A stretch of DNA of 64,000 nt from Agrobacterium vaccinii. Lineage in GTDB: Bacteria > Pseudomonadota > Alphaproteobacteria > Rhizobiales > Rhizobiaceae. The DNA is taken from contig NZ_CP054151.1 in NCBI RefSeq assembly GCF_021310995.1, forward strand, positions 62,001 through 126,000, given 5' to 3'. Both the position numbers and the translations under genes were made by a program. Shown here piece by piece: positions 1-8,553 of the stretch. Positions within the stretch are counted from its first letter, which is position 1. Each line of letters begins with the position of its first letter. The notes beneath the pieces are model-generated. The model did no database searches. It saw only the letters and a program-made list of their open reading frames with translations, and was not told the DNA's origin.

Positions 1-368
1 GTTGTGTTGTCGTGGTGATCGAAGGGGTTAAAGGCGAGGTTTCGGCGGGTCAAAGCCTCATCTGGGTGAACCCGACAGACGGATATGCGGTGGAGGTTTC
101 CAAGGAAAGCCTGTGGCGGATAGGTCTTGCGCGTTAGGCCGGAGGGAACAGGAAGCGAGAACTCAGTGCCCGCCAGGAAGACACGGGCGGGCGGCATGCC
201 GGCATCGAGGCTGAGATCGACATGGCCTGATTCTGCCGCTTCGATGACGATCCTGTCACTTTGCGCATACTCACTGCGATAGACCAGAAAGACCTCGTCG
301 TCGCAACTGGCTTTTGACAGGACCATGCCTGCCGCGTTGACGACTTTCAATGTGAGCTTCATCGGCAT
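1..368 (-). CDS. Partial hypothetical protein, probable beta-sandwich, linked to the lyase gene
   Basis: An open frame starts at an ATG at 368 and runs leftward to the window edge without a stop, so only about 122 N-terminal residues are visible. It begins MPMKLTLKVVNAAG, alternates hydrophobic and polar residues like a beta-sandwich, and contains RRNLAFNPFDHHDN near the edge. I see no signal peptide or catalytic motif. A second ATG two codons in (362) is an alternative start. It follows the heparinase-like gene by 6 bases on the same strand and is therefore probably co-transcribed with it. From memory, similar N-termini occur in uncharacterised proteins of glycan-utilisation loci, possibly carbohydrate-binding; this is an inference and no function is assigned. 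Confidence 0.6.
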   Translation of the reverse strand, partial: MPMKLTLKVVNAAGMVLSKASCDDEVFLVYRSEYAQSDRIVIEAAESGHVDLSLDAGMPPARVFLAGTEFSLPVPSGLTRKTYPPQAFLGNLHRISVCRVHPDEALTRRNLAFNPFDHHDNT

Positions 369-374
369 TCTCCC

Positions 375-2201
375 TTAGCGGATGACGAGGCGAAGGCGTT
401 TGCCTTTGAGCGGAATGAGGGTGCGGTAGATGGTGTCTGGCCATGACTGGCGCAAGCGCGGATCAGCGATCTCGATCGTTTCGATCGTTGGCACCGCCGC
501 GCCTTCGATATCGATGGAACCGAGGTCACCCAGAACCATCATGTTGCCAGCAATGCGGGGCTTTTCGACCGTCATGAGCGACAGAACGGCATCTCGCTCG
601 CCTTCGTGCTCATCGATGATCTCGACATACTGGCCGCGGACCAGTCTGACGGTCCTGAGGTAGCTTTGCACACCGGCCTCCGGCGGATAGGCACCGTCGA
701 GATCAAGAGAGATTTCGGCATGCTGTTCGGTGAAATCGACACGGAAATCGCGGGCGGCGAAAGCCTCGCCATCCTTCTGCATCACGCCAACGAAACTCGG
801 CAAGTTGTGGAAGGCCGATTGCATGGTCCAGATGTCATAACGCTGCGGCGAGAAGGTCTTGGCAGTGTAGGTTTCCACGCCGACATCGATGAGGAAGGGA
901 CGGCCACGTTTGTACAGCGTGATGCTGCCGACATCATTGTGGTTATGGCTTTCGCCATTGTTGCCACCCTTAACGGCCAAATCGAAGACAGCATCGCGGG
1001 CGATGGCGAGTTCTATGCCGGGGTAGAACATATCGACTTTGGCGGGTGGCGGGAGAGCAGCCTCGGACAGTTCCTGCTCTGACAGAACCGCTTGCACGCG
1101 ATACCAGAGGTTCCATTCGTCCTGCATCAAGCGCTTGGACGAACGCTGCCAGCGATCTATGGCGAAGGCCTGAAGCGCAGGGGATGCGATGGTTTTGCCG
1201 ACGAGATATTCACGCAGACCGCTAGTCTCGAACCGCGCTGGGGCATCTGCGAAGTTGAAGAACTGGTCATCGGCGACATGCATATGCCGAATGAATTCGG
1301 CCATGTTGCGGAGCTTGTCTTCGCTCAAAAGCGCGGCTGTCACGCCGGGGGCCGCTTCTTCTAGAACCGCTAGTCCTGTGAACAGGCACAGTGTCGCATG
1401 CCCGTAATAGAGTGCGCCCTCTTCACAGGCCCCGTCCTCCGCGTAGTCTTTTTGGAAGGCATCGAGGCTTTTCAGGGCCTGTTCGGCAACGGCGCGGCGG
1501 GTGGGCTGATCGGTGGGCTGCAAAAATGTGGATAGGAGGACGTTCTGCGTGATCCACGCCGTCCAGTTGTTCATCCGCTCATCGCCACTGCCCATCCACC
1601 AGAAATGGCGCGAGAGGTAGGGCCGGGTGATGCGCTGGTCGATTTCGCTCGATATTCGCGCCAAGAGGGTGGCGTCCAGTTGGGAGGCGAGCAGGAACGA
1701 GACGAGCGCCAGATTGGCCGCTGTTTCCGCCGCGAAGAGATCGATCACTGGGTTCTGCGGGTCGGGAAGCGGGGTGCGAGGACCGCCACGGACATGAGAA
1801 TTGTGCGCGGGCAACTGCCAGCCGCTTTCTTCGCAGATGAGCCACAGGCCGTCGACGATTTCAGCGAGGAAACGTCCATCACCCTCGATACATTCTCCCA
1901 GAATCAGCGCGTTCAGCTTGAGGCGGCGCGCAAAATAGAGTGCTTCGAAGCGCGAGCGGTTGCCGTTTTGAGTGTACTCCATGTAGTCGCTGGCGAGGAT
2001 GGTGGACCACGGCTCATTGAGCGCCTTCACGGCAGCATCGATCAGCTCTGCGCGGCTGGCCTGCGATGCGGAGCGGCGGATGCGTTCAGCCGTGACATCG
2101 GCTGCAAAATCACCCAGCCTATTCGGCAAGAGCGGTATCAACTCTGCAAACACGCCCTGACCTCCCGCGCGTTCGATCTTCGATAGCAAGGCTCCTATCA
2201 T
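375..2201 (-). CDS. Heparinase II/III family polysaccharide lyase-like protein
   Basis: The product has about 608 residues with an alpha-helical N-terminal half, as in the alpha/alpha toroid of heparinase II/III-type lyases, and a beta-rich C-terminal half. The family hallmark ESHNHNDVGS lies near residues 417-426, and NNWTAW (about 211-216) and ALYYGHA (about 263-269) supply the usual aromatic and His residues of the cleft. Such enzymes cleave uronate-containing polysaccharides or oligosaccharides by beta-elimination. There is no signal peptide, so it probably acts on imported oligosaccharides in the cytoplasm. The ATG at 2201 is preferred because GGAG lies 12 bases upstream; a TTG at 2258 would extend the frame by 19 residues but has no ribosome site. 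It diverges from the sugar ABC operon. The exact substrate is unknown. Confidence 0.85.
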   Translation of the reverse strand: MIGALLSKIERAGGQGVFAELIPLLPNRLGDFAADVTAERIRRSASQASRAELIDAAVKALNEPWSTILASDYMEYTQNGNRSRFEALYFARRLKLNALILGECIEGDGRFLAEIVDGLWLICEESGWQLPAHNSHVRGGPRTPLPDPQNPVIDLFAAETAANLALVSFLLASQLDATLLARISSEIDQRITRPYLSRHFWWMGSGDERMNNWTAWITQNVLLSTFLQPTDQPTRRAVAEQALKSLDAFQKDYAEDGACEEGALYYGHATLCLFTGLAVLEEAAPGVTAALLSEDKLRNMAEFIRHMHVADDQFFNFADAPARFETSGLREYLVGKTIASPALQAFAIDRWQRSSKRLMQDEWNLWYRVQAVLSEQELSEAALPPPAKVDMFYPGIELAIARDAVFDLAVKGGNNGESHNHNDVGSITLYKRGRPFLIDVGVETYTAKTFSPQRYDIWTMQSAFHNLPSFVGVMQKDGEAFAARDFRVDFTEQHAEISLDLDGAYPPEAGVQSYLRTVRLVRGQYVEIIDEHEGERDAVLSLMTVEKPRIAGNMMVLGDLGSIDIEGAAVPTIETIEIADPRLRQSWPDTIYRTLIPLKGKRLRLVIR

Positions 2202-2258
2202 ACGTCTTTTTGAATCTCCAGAGAATTTGTCTGACTTTAAGTGAAGTTGTTTGACCAA

Positions 2259-2375
2259 TGCGGATTTTGTGCTATCAAAACGGCAGGAGGCATCAGGTGA
2301 AAATCTGATGGCAGGAGAGAGTGCAACAGTGTGCGCCGGTCATGATGACGGCGGGCCGACAATGGGAGGAATGCC
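2259..2375. promoter_or_regulatory. Intergenic control region of the divergent glycan operons
   Basis: This gap separates the leftward lyase gene from the rightward transporter operon. It contains an inverted repeat CATCAG (2291-2296) and CTGATG (2305-2310) with an 8-base spacer, bracketed by two copies of GGCAGGAG at 2282-2289 and 2310-2317. A GGGAGGA ribosome site at 2364-2370 serves the GTG start at 2376. The inverted repeat could be an operator for a sugar-responsive regulator. No regulator gene for this locus lies inside the window. Confidence 0.4.
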
Positions 2376-3320
2376 GTGGCCATTGCGACCGCGACTGACA
2401 CACAGGCAGCCCCATACCGCAAGAAGAAGGTCCGGATCGTTTCCAAGAGACGACGCCGGATCGAAAATGCGCTGATCGCCTATTCCTTCATCGCCCCGAA
2501 CTTTCTCGGCTTCGCCATCTTCACGCTCGGCCCTATTCTCTTCGCCTTTGCGCTCGCGTTCATGCATTGGGATGGCTCCAATGCCATGAGCTTTGCGGGG
2601 CTGGATAATTTCTGGCGCCTGTTCGAAGACAAGGCGTTCATTTCAGCCTTCTGGAATACGATCGTCTATACCGTCGTTTCCGTGCCTGCGACGCTGGCGT
2701 GCGCGCTGGGACTGGCGGTGCTCCTCAACCAGAAAATTCTCGGGCGCGACTTCTTCCGCACGGCGATGTTCTTTCCCTACGTCGCGTCGCTGGTGGCAGT
2801 GGCCGTCGTCTGGAACATGATTTTCAACCCCGAAATGGGGCCGGTCAACATGCTGCTCTATACGCTGGGCATGGACCCTGCCGATATGCCCGGCTGGGCA
2901 GCGGACCGGCATTGGGCGATGGTGACAGTCATTCTCTTCGGCATCTGGAAGAGCATGGGTTACTACATGGTGATCTATCTCGCCGGGCTTCAGGGCATCA
3001 ATTCCGAGCTTTACGAGGCGGCAGGGCTGGATGGCGCCAATGCCTGGCAGAAGTTTATCCACGTCACGCTGCCGCAACTGGCGCCGACGACGTTTTTCGT
3101 CACCGTCATGCTGACGATCCAATCCTTCAAAGTGTTCGATCAGGTCTACATGATAACGCAGGGCGGGCCCGGCACATCCACGCTGGTTCTGGTCTATCAC
3201 ATCTACAACGAAGCCTTCATTTCCTGGGATCTCGGTTATTCCAGCATGATTGCGCTCGTTCTGTTCTTCCTCGTGCTGGCCGTGACCGTCGTCCAGTTCA
3301 AACGGCAGCGGGAGGACTGA
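2376..3320 (+). CDS. Sugar ABC transporter permease, MalF/UgpA type
   Basis: This 314-residue inner-membrane protein has a basic cytoplasmic N-terminus followed by about six hydrophobic segments. The EAA loop that docks on the ATPase begins at E214 (EAAGLDGANAWQKF...LPQL), the form typical of CUT1 sugar transporters. It starts at GTG 2376, 5 bases after GGGAGGA; the ATG at 2371 is out of frame. It is the first gene of an operon with a second permease (4-base gap), a GH88 hydrolase, an ATPase and a binding protein, so it probably imports oligosaccharides released by plant or microbial polysaccharide breakdown. The family assignment is firm; the substrate is inferred from the neighbours. Confidence 0.93.
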   Translation: MAIATATDTQAAPYRKKKVRIVSKRRRRIENALIAYSFIAPNFLGFAIFTLGPILFAFALAFMHWDGSNAMSFAGLDNFWRLFEDKAFISAFWNTIVYTVVSVPATLACALGLAVLLNQKILGRDFFRTAMFFPYVASLVAVAVVWNMIFNPEMGPVNMLLYTLGMDPADMPGWAADRHWAMVTVILFGIWKSMGYYMVIYLAGLQGINSELYEAAGLDGANAWQKFIHVTLPQLAPTTFFVTVMLTIQSFKVFDQVYMITQGGPGTSTLVLVYHIYNEAFISWDLGYSSMIALVLFFLVLAVTVVQFKRQRED

Positions 3321-3324
3321 GACG

Positions 3325-4161
3325 ATGCGAATCATGGGCCGGAAAGTCACCGTGGGAACGATTGCCGTCTACGCCACGGTCATCGCGATCACCATCGTCA
3401 TGCTGCTACCGTTTGCGTGGATGCTCTCGGCATCGCTCAAGCTCAGCCGCGATGTTTTTGCCTTCCCCATCGAATGGATACCGGCGCAGCCGCGTTGGGA
3501 AAACTACACCGAGATATGGACGAAAATCCCGCTGGCGCTGTTCATCTACAACACGTCGAAGCTGACAATCATCGTCACGATCATGCAGTTGCTGACATCG
3601 AGTTTCGCTGCCTATGCCTTTGCCAAGCTGCACTTTCCCTACAAGAACACGCTGTTCCTGGGCTACATCGCTACCATCGCCATGCCGTGGCAGGTTTATA
3701 TGGTGCCGCAATTCCTGCTGATGCGGGAATTCGGCCTCAACAACACCCATCTGGCGCTGATCCTGCTGCAAGCCTTTACCGCCTTCGGCGTGTTTCTGAT
3801 GCGGCAGTTCTATATGTCGATACCCAACGAGTTGTGCGAGGCGGCGCGCATCGACGGCATGAACGAATACCAGATCTGGGCGAAGATCATGCTGCCTCTC
3901 TCCAAGCCAGCGCTGTCGACGCTGACGATCTTCACCTTCGTCACGACCTGGAACGACTTTCTCGGGCCGATGATCTATCTGACGAAAACCGAACTGAAGA
4001 CCATCCAGATCGGGCTTCGCATGTTCATTTCGCAATATTCGGCAGAATACGGGTTGATCATGGCCGCGTCCGTGGTGGCGCTGATCCCGGTTCTCATCGT
4101 TTTCCTGGCGCTGCAACGTTTCTTCGTCGAAGGCGTCGCTTCCTCAGGGATCAAGGGTTGA
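3325..4161 (+). CDS. Sugar ABC transporter permease, MalG/UgpE type
   Basis: This 278-residue membrane protein is the partner of the upstream permease, which ends 4 bases before it. About six transmembrane segments are visible. The EAA loop begins at E172 (EAARIDGMNEYQIW followed by LPL), as in MalG-like subunits of CUT1 transporters, and it ends in the family-typical manner shortly after a VEGVASSGIKG tail. GGAGG about 10 bases upstream serves the ATG. It would form the heterodimeric channel with the first permease, energised by the ATPase encoded at 5354 and fed by the binding protein at 7209. Confidence 0.93.
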   Translation: MRIMGRKVTVGTIAVYATVIAITIVMLLPFAWMLSASLKLSRDVFAFPIEWIPAQPRWENYTEIWTKIPLALFIYNTSKLTIIVTIMQLLTSSFAAYAFAKLHFPYKNTLFLGYIATIAMPWQVYMVPQFLLMREFGLNNTHLALILLQAFTAFGVFLMRQFYMSIPNELCEAARIDGMNEYQIWAKIMLPLSKPALSTLTIFTFVTTWNDFLGPMIYLTKTELKTIQIGLRMFISQYSAEYGLIMAASVVALIPVLIVFLALQRFFVEGVASSGIKG

Positions 4162-4165
4162 TGCC

Positions 4166-5338
4166 ATGCTGAATTTTACCAACACCCAACCGAACCCGAT
4201 TACCTCTGCCGAAGTCGATGCGGCGATGGCAAAGGCCGTTGAACAGGTGCGGCGCAACCTGCCGGTGTTTACCTACAAGGCACAGAACCATTCCAGCGTT
4301 GGCAATTTTTATCCGGCCGTTGCCAACGACCAATGGACCGCCGGGTTCTGGCCGGGGCAGATATGGCTGGCCTTCGAGCATACGGGCGACAAGGTGTTTC
4401 AGCATGCGGCGCAGATACAGGTGCAGAGCTTTTTGCACCGGATCGAAAACCGCATCGAGACGGACCATCACGATATGGGCTTTCTCTATTCGCCCTCCTG
4501 TATCGCCGCCTGGAAGCTGGTGGGGGATGAGGACGGCAAGCGTGCGGCGCTGATGGCAGCCGACCAGTTGATGGAGCGGTTCCAGCCCATCGGCCAGTTC
4601 ATCCAGGCATGGGGGCGCAAGGGCAACCCGAATGAATATCGCTACATCATCGACTGCCTGCTGAACCTGCCGCTGCTCTACTGGGCAGCTGAACAGACGG
4701 GGCGCGAGGACTACCGCGATGTTGCGCTGGCCCATGCCCGCACCACGCTTGCCCATTCGGTACGGCCCGACGATTCCACCTATCACACGTTCTATATGGA
4801 CCCGGATACCGGCGCACCGGTACGGGGTGTGACGAAGCAGGGTTATAGCGACGAGAGCTACTGGGCGCGTGGCCAGGCCTGGGGCATTGCGGGAATGGCG
4901 TTTTCCTACCGCTACGAGCGCCTGTCCGCCTACCGCGATGCCTTCGAGCGACTGCTGGCCTTCTATCTGAAACGCCTACCGTCCGATCTCGTGCCCTATT
5001 GGGACCTTGTCTTCACGGAAAAAGACGGCGAGCCACGCGACAGTTCGGCAGCGTCCATCGTTGCTTGCGGCCTGTTGGAAATGGCCGATCTGGAAGAGGC
5101 TGAGAAGGCGCAGCAGTATCGCGATCTGGCCCGACGCATGGTGAAAAGTCTTGTCGATAGCTACTCGGTCAAGGACCCCGGCATCTCAAATGGGCAGCTT
5201 CTGCACGGCACCTATTCGAAGAAAACGCAGCACAACACCTGCCGCGGCGAAGGCGTTGATGAGTGCGTGTCCTGGGGCGATTATTATTATCTGGAAGCAC
5301 TGACGCGATTGTCGCGCAACTGGGCCTCCTACTGGTGA
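4166..5338 (+). CDS. Glycoside hydrolase family 88 unsaturated uronyl hydrolase
   Basis: The 390-residue product matches GH88 in length and motifs. It has NDQWTAGFWPGQ near the N-terminus, the catalytic-region DHHDMGFL with Asp100 and Asp103, and SDESYWARGQAWG with Asp229. GH88 enzymes hydrolyse the unsaturated uronic acid left at the non-reducing end of oligosaccharides by polysaccharide lyases, by hydrating the double bond. There is no signal peptide, so the enzyme is cytoplasmic and acts after ABC import. Its position inside the transporter operon and opposite a lyase gene fits a lyase-then-hydrolase route. GH105 rhamnogalacturonyl hydrolases are related and could be confused with it, but the sequence looks more like GH88. 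Confidence 0.9.
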   Translation: MLNFTNTQPNPITSAEVDAAMAKAVEQVRRNLPVFTYKAQNHSSVGNFYPAVANDQWTAGFWPGQIWLAFEHTGDKVFQHAAQIQVQSFLHRIENRIETDHHDMGFLYSPSCIAAWKLVGDEDGKRAALMAADQLMERFQPIGQFIQAWGRKGNPNEYRYIIDCLLNLPLLYWAAEQTGREDYRDVALAHARTTLAHSVRPDDSTYHTFYMDPDTGAPVRGVTKQGYSDESYWARGQAWGIAGMAFSYRYERLSAYRDAFERLLAFYLKRLPSDLVPYWDLVFTEKDGEPRDSSAASIVACGLLEMADLEEAEKAQQYRDLARRMVKSLVDSYSVKDPGISNGQLLHGTYSKKTQHNTCRGEGVDECVSWGDYYYLEALTRLSRNWASYW

Positions 5339-5353
5339 GCGCGTGAGGGACAT

Positions 5354-6463
5354 ATGGCAAGCATTTCGCTGAAAAAACTCAACAAGACTTTTGGTGCGCT
5401 CAAGGTCGTCCACGATATCGATCTGGAGATTGCCGACAAGGAATTCATCATTCTGGTCGGCCCGTCCGGCTGCGGTAAATCCACCACGTTGCGGATGATT
5501 GCCGGGCTGGAGGAAATTTCCGGCGGCGAGCTTTGCATCGGCGAGGACGTGATGAATGACGTGCCATCCAAGGACCGTGACATCGCCATGGTGTTCCAGA
5601 ACTATGCGCTCTATCCGCATATGACGGTCTATAAAAACATGGCGTTCGGGCTGCAACTGAGAAAGGCACCGCGCGACTTCATCGATGAAAAAGTGAAGGA
5701 AGCCGCCAATATTCTCGACATCACACATCTGTTGAACCGCAAACCGAAGGCGCTGTCCGGTGGGCAGCGGCAACGTGTGGCGCTGGGCCGCGCCATGGTG
5801 CGCAACCCAGAGGTCTTTCTTCTCGATGAGCCGCTATCCAACCTCGATGCCAAGCTGCGCGGCACGATGCGGGCTGAGATCAGCAAGCTCCACAAGCGGC
5901 TGGATGCGACCTTCATCTATGTGACGCATGACCAGATCGAAGCGATGACGATGGCCGACCGCATCGTGGTGATGAAGGATGGCCACATTCAGCAGGTGGA
6001 TACGCCACAACAGCTTTACGACCGGCCTATTAATATGTTCGTTGCCGGTTTCATCGGCGCCCCGCAAATGAACATGCTGCCGGTAACCTTGAAGCGCGAC
6101 GGTGAGCGTTTCACGGCTGTCTTCGATGGCAAGCCGATGCCCTTGCCCGCCAGCATCGATATTGAGCGGCTGCGCCCTTACGAAAACAAGGAGGTCATTC
6201 TCGGCATTCGGCCTGAGAATTTTCACGAGTTTGCACCTGCTGATATCGACGCAGCCAACACCGTGCCATTCAATGCCACGCTGGAGCTGGCCGAGCCAAT
6301 GGGATCGGAGGTTCACCTCAATCTCGTCGCAAACGGCAAGGCACTGATCGCGCGCGTCTCGCCGCGCTTCAAGGGCAGACTGGGCGACGATATCACCCTC
6401 ATTGCCGACCTGACTGGCGCGCAGGTGTTCGACCCGGAAACCGAACGCTCCATTCTCTACTAA
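5354..6463 (+). CDS. Sugar ABC transporter ATP-binding protein, UgpC/MsmK type
   Basis: This 369-residue protein has the MalK/UgpC layout. Walker A is GPSGCGKST at residues 36-44, the signature LSGGQRQR is near 134, and Walker B with the D-loop (LLDEPLSNLD) is near 156. A C-terminal regulatory TOBE-type domain occupies roughly residues 235-369 and contains the typical GIRPENF. It energises the permeases encoded just upstream. ATPases of this group are sometimes shared between several sugar transporters, so it may also serve systems elsewhere in the genome. Confidence 0.95.
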   Translation: MASISLKKLNKTFGALKVVHDIDLEIADKEFIILVGPSGCGKSTTLRMIAGLEEISGGELCIGEDVMNDVPSKDRDIAMVFQNYALYPHMTVYKNMAFGLQLRKAPRDFIDEKVKEAANILDITHLLNRKPKALSGGQRQRVALGRAMVRNPEVFLLDEPLSNLDAKLRGTMRAEISKLHKRLDATFIYVTHDQIEAMTMADRIVVMKDGHIQQVDTPQQLYDRPINMFVAGFIGAPQMNMLPVTLKRDGERFTAVFDGKPMPLPASIDIERLRPYENKEVILGIRPENFHEFAPADIDAANTVPFNATLELAEPMGSEVHLNLVANGKALIARVSPRFKGRLGDDITLIADLTGAQVFDPETERSILY

Positions 6464-6478
6464 CCCGCTGGGAGGCGC

Positions 6479-7165
6479 ATGATGCAATGGCTTGAAGGAC
6501 TTTGGACAAGGGAGGGAGCCGGGATCGAAAAGGATGCCCCGCGCGCCACCGGCCTTGCCCTGTTCTTCGATATCCTGAAACGCGAATGGTGGGAGTTGGT
6601 GAAGCTCAACCTGTTGTTCCTGATTGCCAGCTTGCCAGTGGTGACAATCCCTGCCGCGACATTCGCCATGGCGCGGGTGTCCCGCTCCATCGTCTCGGAT
6701 GAAAACACCTATCTGCTGCGCGACTTTCTAGAGGCGTTTCAGCGCTATGCGGTGCGTGGCACGGTTCTGATGCTGACCAGTGCAGCGCTAATGGCCGCCA
6801 GCACCTATGCCGTTATCACCTACGCAAAAGCGGTGCCGGATGGGCTGATCTATAGCCTGCCGTTGGCGATCAGCGTCGTGATGACGCTGTTTGTCAGTCT
6901 CGTCTCCGCCTATGCCATCGTGCTGACGGTGACGCGCGATCTACCGCTTATCAGCTTGTTTCGGCAATCGGCATTAATGGCGCTGGTGAAGCCGCTTCCG
7001 ATGCTGGCAGCACTGGCTTTCGTCGCAGCGCTGTGGCTTGCGCATATCCTGTTTTATCCGGTGTCGGTGTTCATGCCTGCCACCATTAATTTTTCGCTGG
7101 GCATCTTCGCTATCTGCTTTGCAGCAAGGCATATCGAGGTCTTTGACCTCAAAGGGACGCGCTGA
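6479..7165 (+). CDS. YesL-like (DUF624) membrane protein
   Basis: This 228-residue membrane protein has about five hydrophobic segments and a short acidic N-terminus. The segment FFDILKREWWELVKLNLLFL and the overall spacing resemble the YesL/DUF624 family. In Bacillus, yesL lies in the rhamnogalacturonan-utilisation region, and relatives are regularly found next to CUT1 sugar transporters, but no biochemical role is established. Here it sits between the ATPase and binding-protein genes of the glycan operon. It may assist the transporter or sense sugars at the membrane; this is a guess from context only. Confidence 0.8.
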   Translation: MMQWLEGLWTREGAGIEKDAPRATGLALFFDILKREWWELVKLNLLFLIASLPVVTIPAATFAMARVSRSIVSDENTYLLRDFLEAFQRYAVRGTVLMLTSAALMAASTYAVITYAKAVPDGLIYSLPLAISVVMTLFVSLVSAYAIVLTVTRDLPLISLFRQSALMALVKPLPMLAALAFVAALWLAHILFYPVSVFMPATINFSLGIFAICFAARHIEVFDLKGTR

Positions 7166-7208
7166 CCGACACTATCAATAAACCACACAGTCCGGGAGGA
7201 AACCGACT

Positions 7209-8489
7209 ATGGAATTCAACACGACACGACGTGCATTCGCACTGGCCACCGCAGGCATCGGCTTTGCCATTGGTATGGGAGGGGCGGCATTTGCGCAGAG
7301 CGATGCGCCGGTGACGCTCAAATGGGCGCTGTGGGATCTCGACAAGGGCGCCTACTTCAAGCCGCTGATGGATGCTTATAAAGCCAAGCATCCCAATGTC
7401 AGTTTCGAGCCTGTCGATCTGGGTTCGCAGGACTACACGCAGATGATTTCAACGCAACTGACGGGCGGTTCGAAAGACATCGATATCGTTACCATCAAGG
7501 ATGTGCCTGGCTATGCCAACCTCGTGCGTGCTGGCAACATCACCGATCTCAGCAGCTATATGAAAGACCAGAAGATCGACCCGGCGGGTTATGGCGGGCT
7601 GATCGAGGAACTGAGCGTGGATGGCAAGATTTTTGCTTTGCCGTTCCGCTCGGATTTCTGGATCGTCTATTACAACAAGGACGTCTTCGACAAGGCGGGC
7701 GTCCCCTATCCAACCAATGACATGACATGGGCGCAGTTCGATGAAATCGCCACCAAGCTCAAGGGCGGCATGGGCCAGAACCGCGTCTATGGCGCGCTGC
7801 TGCACACATGGCGCTCCACGGTCCAACTACCCGGCATTCAGGACGGCAAGCAGACGCTGGTCGATGGCAAATACGAGTTTCTAAAGCCATGGTATGAGCG
7901 GGCGCTTGCCCTGCAAAAGAGCGGCGCAATCCCGTCCTATGCATCGCTGAAAACCTCCAACACTCATTATTCCGCGCTGTTCTTCAACGGCACCATCGGG
8001 ATGATGCCGATGGGAACGTGGTTCATGGGCACGCAGATCGCCAAAGTGAAATCTGGCGAATCCAAGAGCGCCAATTGGGGTATCGTCAAGTTTCCGCACC
8101 CCGATGGCGTCGAAGCGGGTACGACGGCAGCGCAGATTTCCGGCCTGTCGGTCAATTCCAATTCCGCACACAAGGAAGCGGCGCTTGATTTCATCAAGTT
8201 CGTGACCGGGCCGGAGGGTGCGGCCATCGTCGCCTCGACCGGCACCTTCCCGGCGTTGCGATCGGACACGGTTGCGCAGACGATTGCCGCACTTCCCGGC
8301 TTTCCGCAGGACCAGAACAGCAAGGATGCGCTGAAAGCTGGCAAGGCCTATCTGGAAATGGCCGTCAACCCGAATGCTGCCCGCATCGAGGTGGTTCTGA
8401 ACCGCGTCCACGATGCGCTGATGACCGACAACATCTCCATCGATGACGGCATCAAGGACATGGACGACGGTGTCAAAGCCATTAAGTAA
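7209..8489 (+). CDS. Extracellular sugar-binding protein of the glycan ABC transporter
   Basis: This 426-residue family 1 solute-binding protein begins MEFNTTRRAFALATAG, a twin-arginine-like signal sequence ending at about AFA|QS (residue 29). The mature part has the alternating alpha/beta pattern of sugar-binding proteins, including the start VTLKWALWDLDKG and the FFNGTIGMMPMGTW region. It would capture oligosaccharides in the periplasm for the permeases encoded at 2376 and 3325. GGGAGG upstream serves the ATG. The gene is followed at once by a strong intrinsic terminator, so the two genes downstream may be expressed at a lower level. Confidence 0.93.
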   Translation: MEFNTTRRAFALATAGIGFAIGMGGAAFAQSDAPVTLKWALWDLDKGAYFKPLMDAYKAKHPNVSFEPVDLGSQDYTQMISTQLTGGSKDIDIVTIKDVPGYANLVRAGNITDLSSYMKDQKIDPAGYGGLIEELSVDGKIFALPFRSDFWIVYYNKDVFDKAGVPYPTNDMTWAQFDEIATKLKGGMGQNRVYGALLHTWRSTVQLPGIQDGKQTLVDGKYEFLKPWYERALALQKSGAIPSYASLKTSNTHYSALFFNGTIGMMPMGTWFMGTQIAKVKSGESKSANWGIVKFPHPDGVEAGTTAAQISGLSVNSNSAHKEAALDFIKFVTGPEGAAIVASTGTFPALRSDTVAQTIAALPGFPQDQNSKDALKAGKAYLEMAVNPNAARIEVVLNRVHDALMTDNISIDDGIKDMDDGVKAIK

Positions 8490-8495
8490 GCATCA

Positions 8496-8528
8496 GGCGG
8501 TCGCAGGTCTCTTGCGACCGCCGTTTTT
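8496..8528 (+). terminator. Rho-independent terminator after the sugar-binding protein gene
   Basis: A perfect 10-bp stem, GGCGGTCGCA (8496-8505) and TGCGACCGCC (8513-8522), encloses a 7-base loop and is followed by GTTTTT. It begins 6 bases after the stop codon of the binding-protein gene. It should end or strongly reduce transcription before the DUF2264 gene. Confidence 0.9.
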
Positions 8529-8553
8529 ATGATCTGTTTTTGGATAACATGCC

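Noticed and set aside
606..1082. Long rightward open frame (158 residues) inside the heparinase-like gene
   Set aside because: It lies opposite the lyase gene, has no ribosome site or family resemblance, and arises from the high-GC codon pattern.
2699..3565. 288-residue frame overlapping two permease genes
   Set aside because: It is Arg/Ala/His-rich, has no domain, and is a shifted-frame shadow of two clear ABC permease genes.
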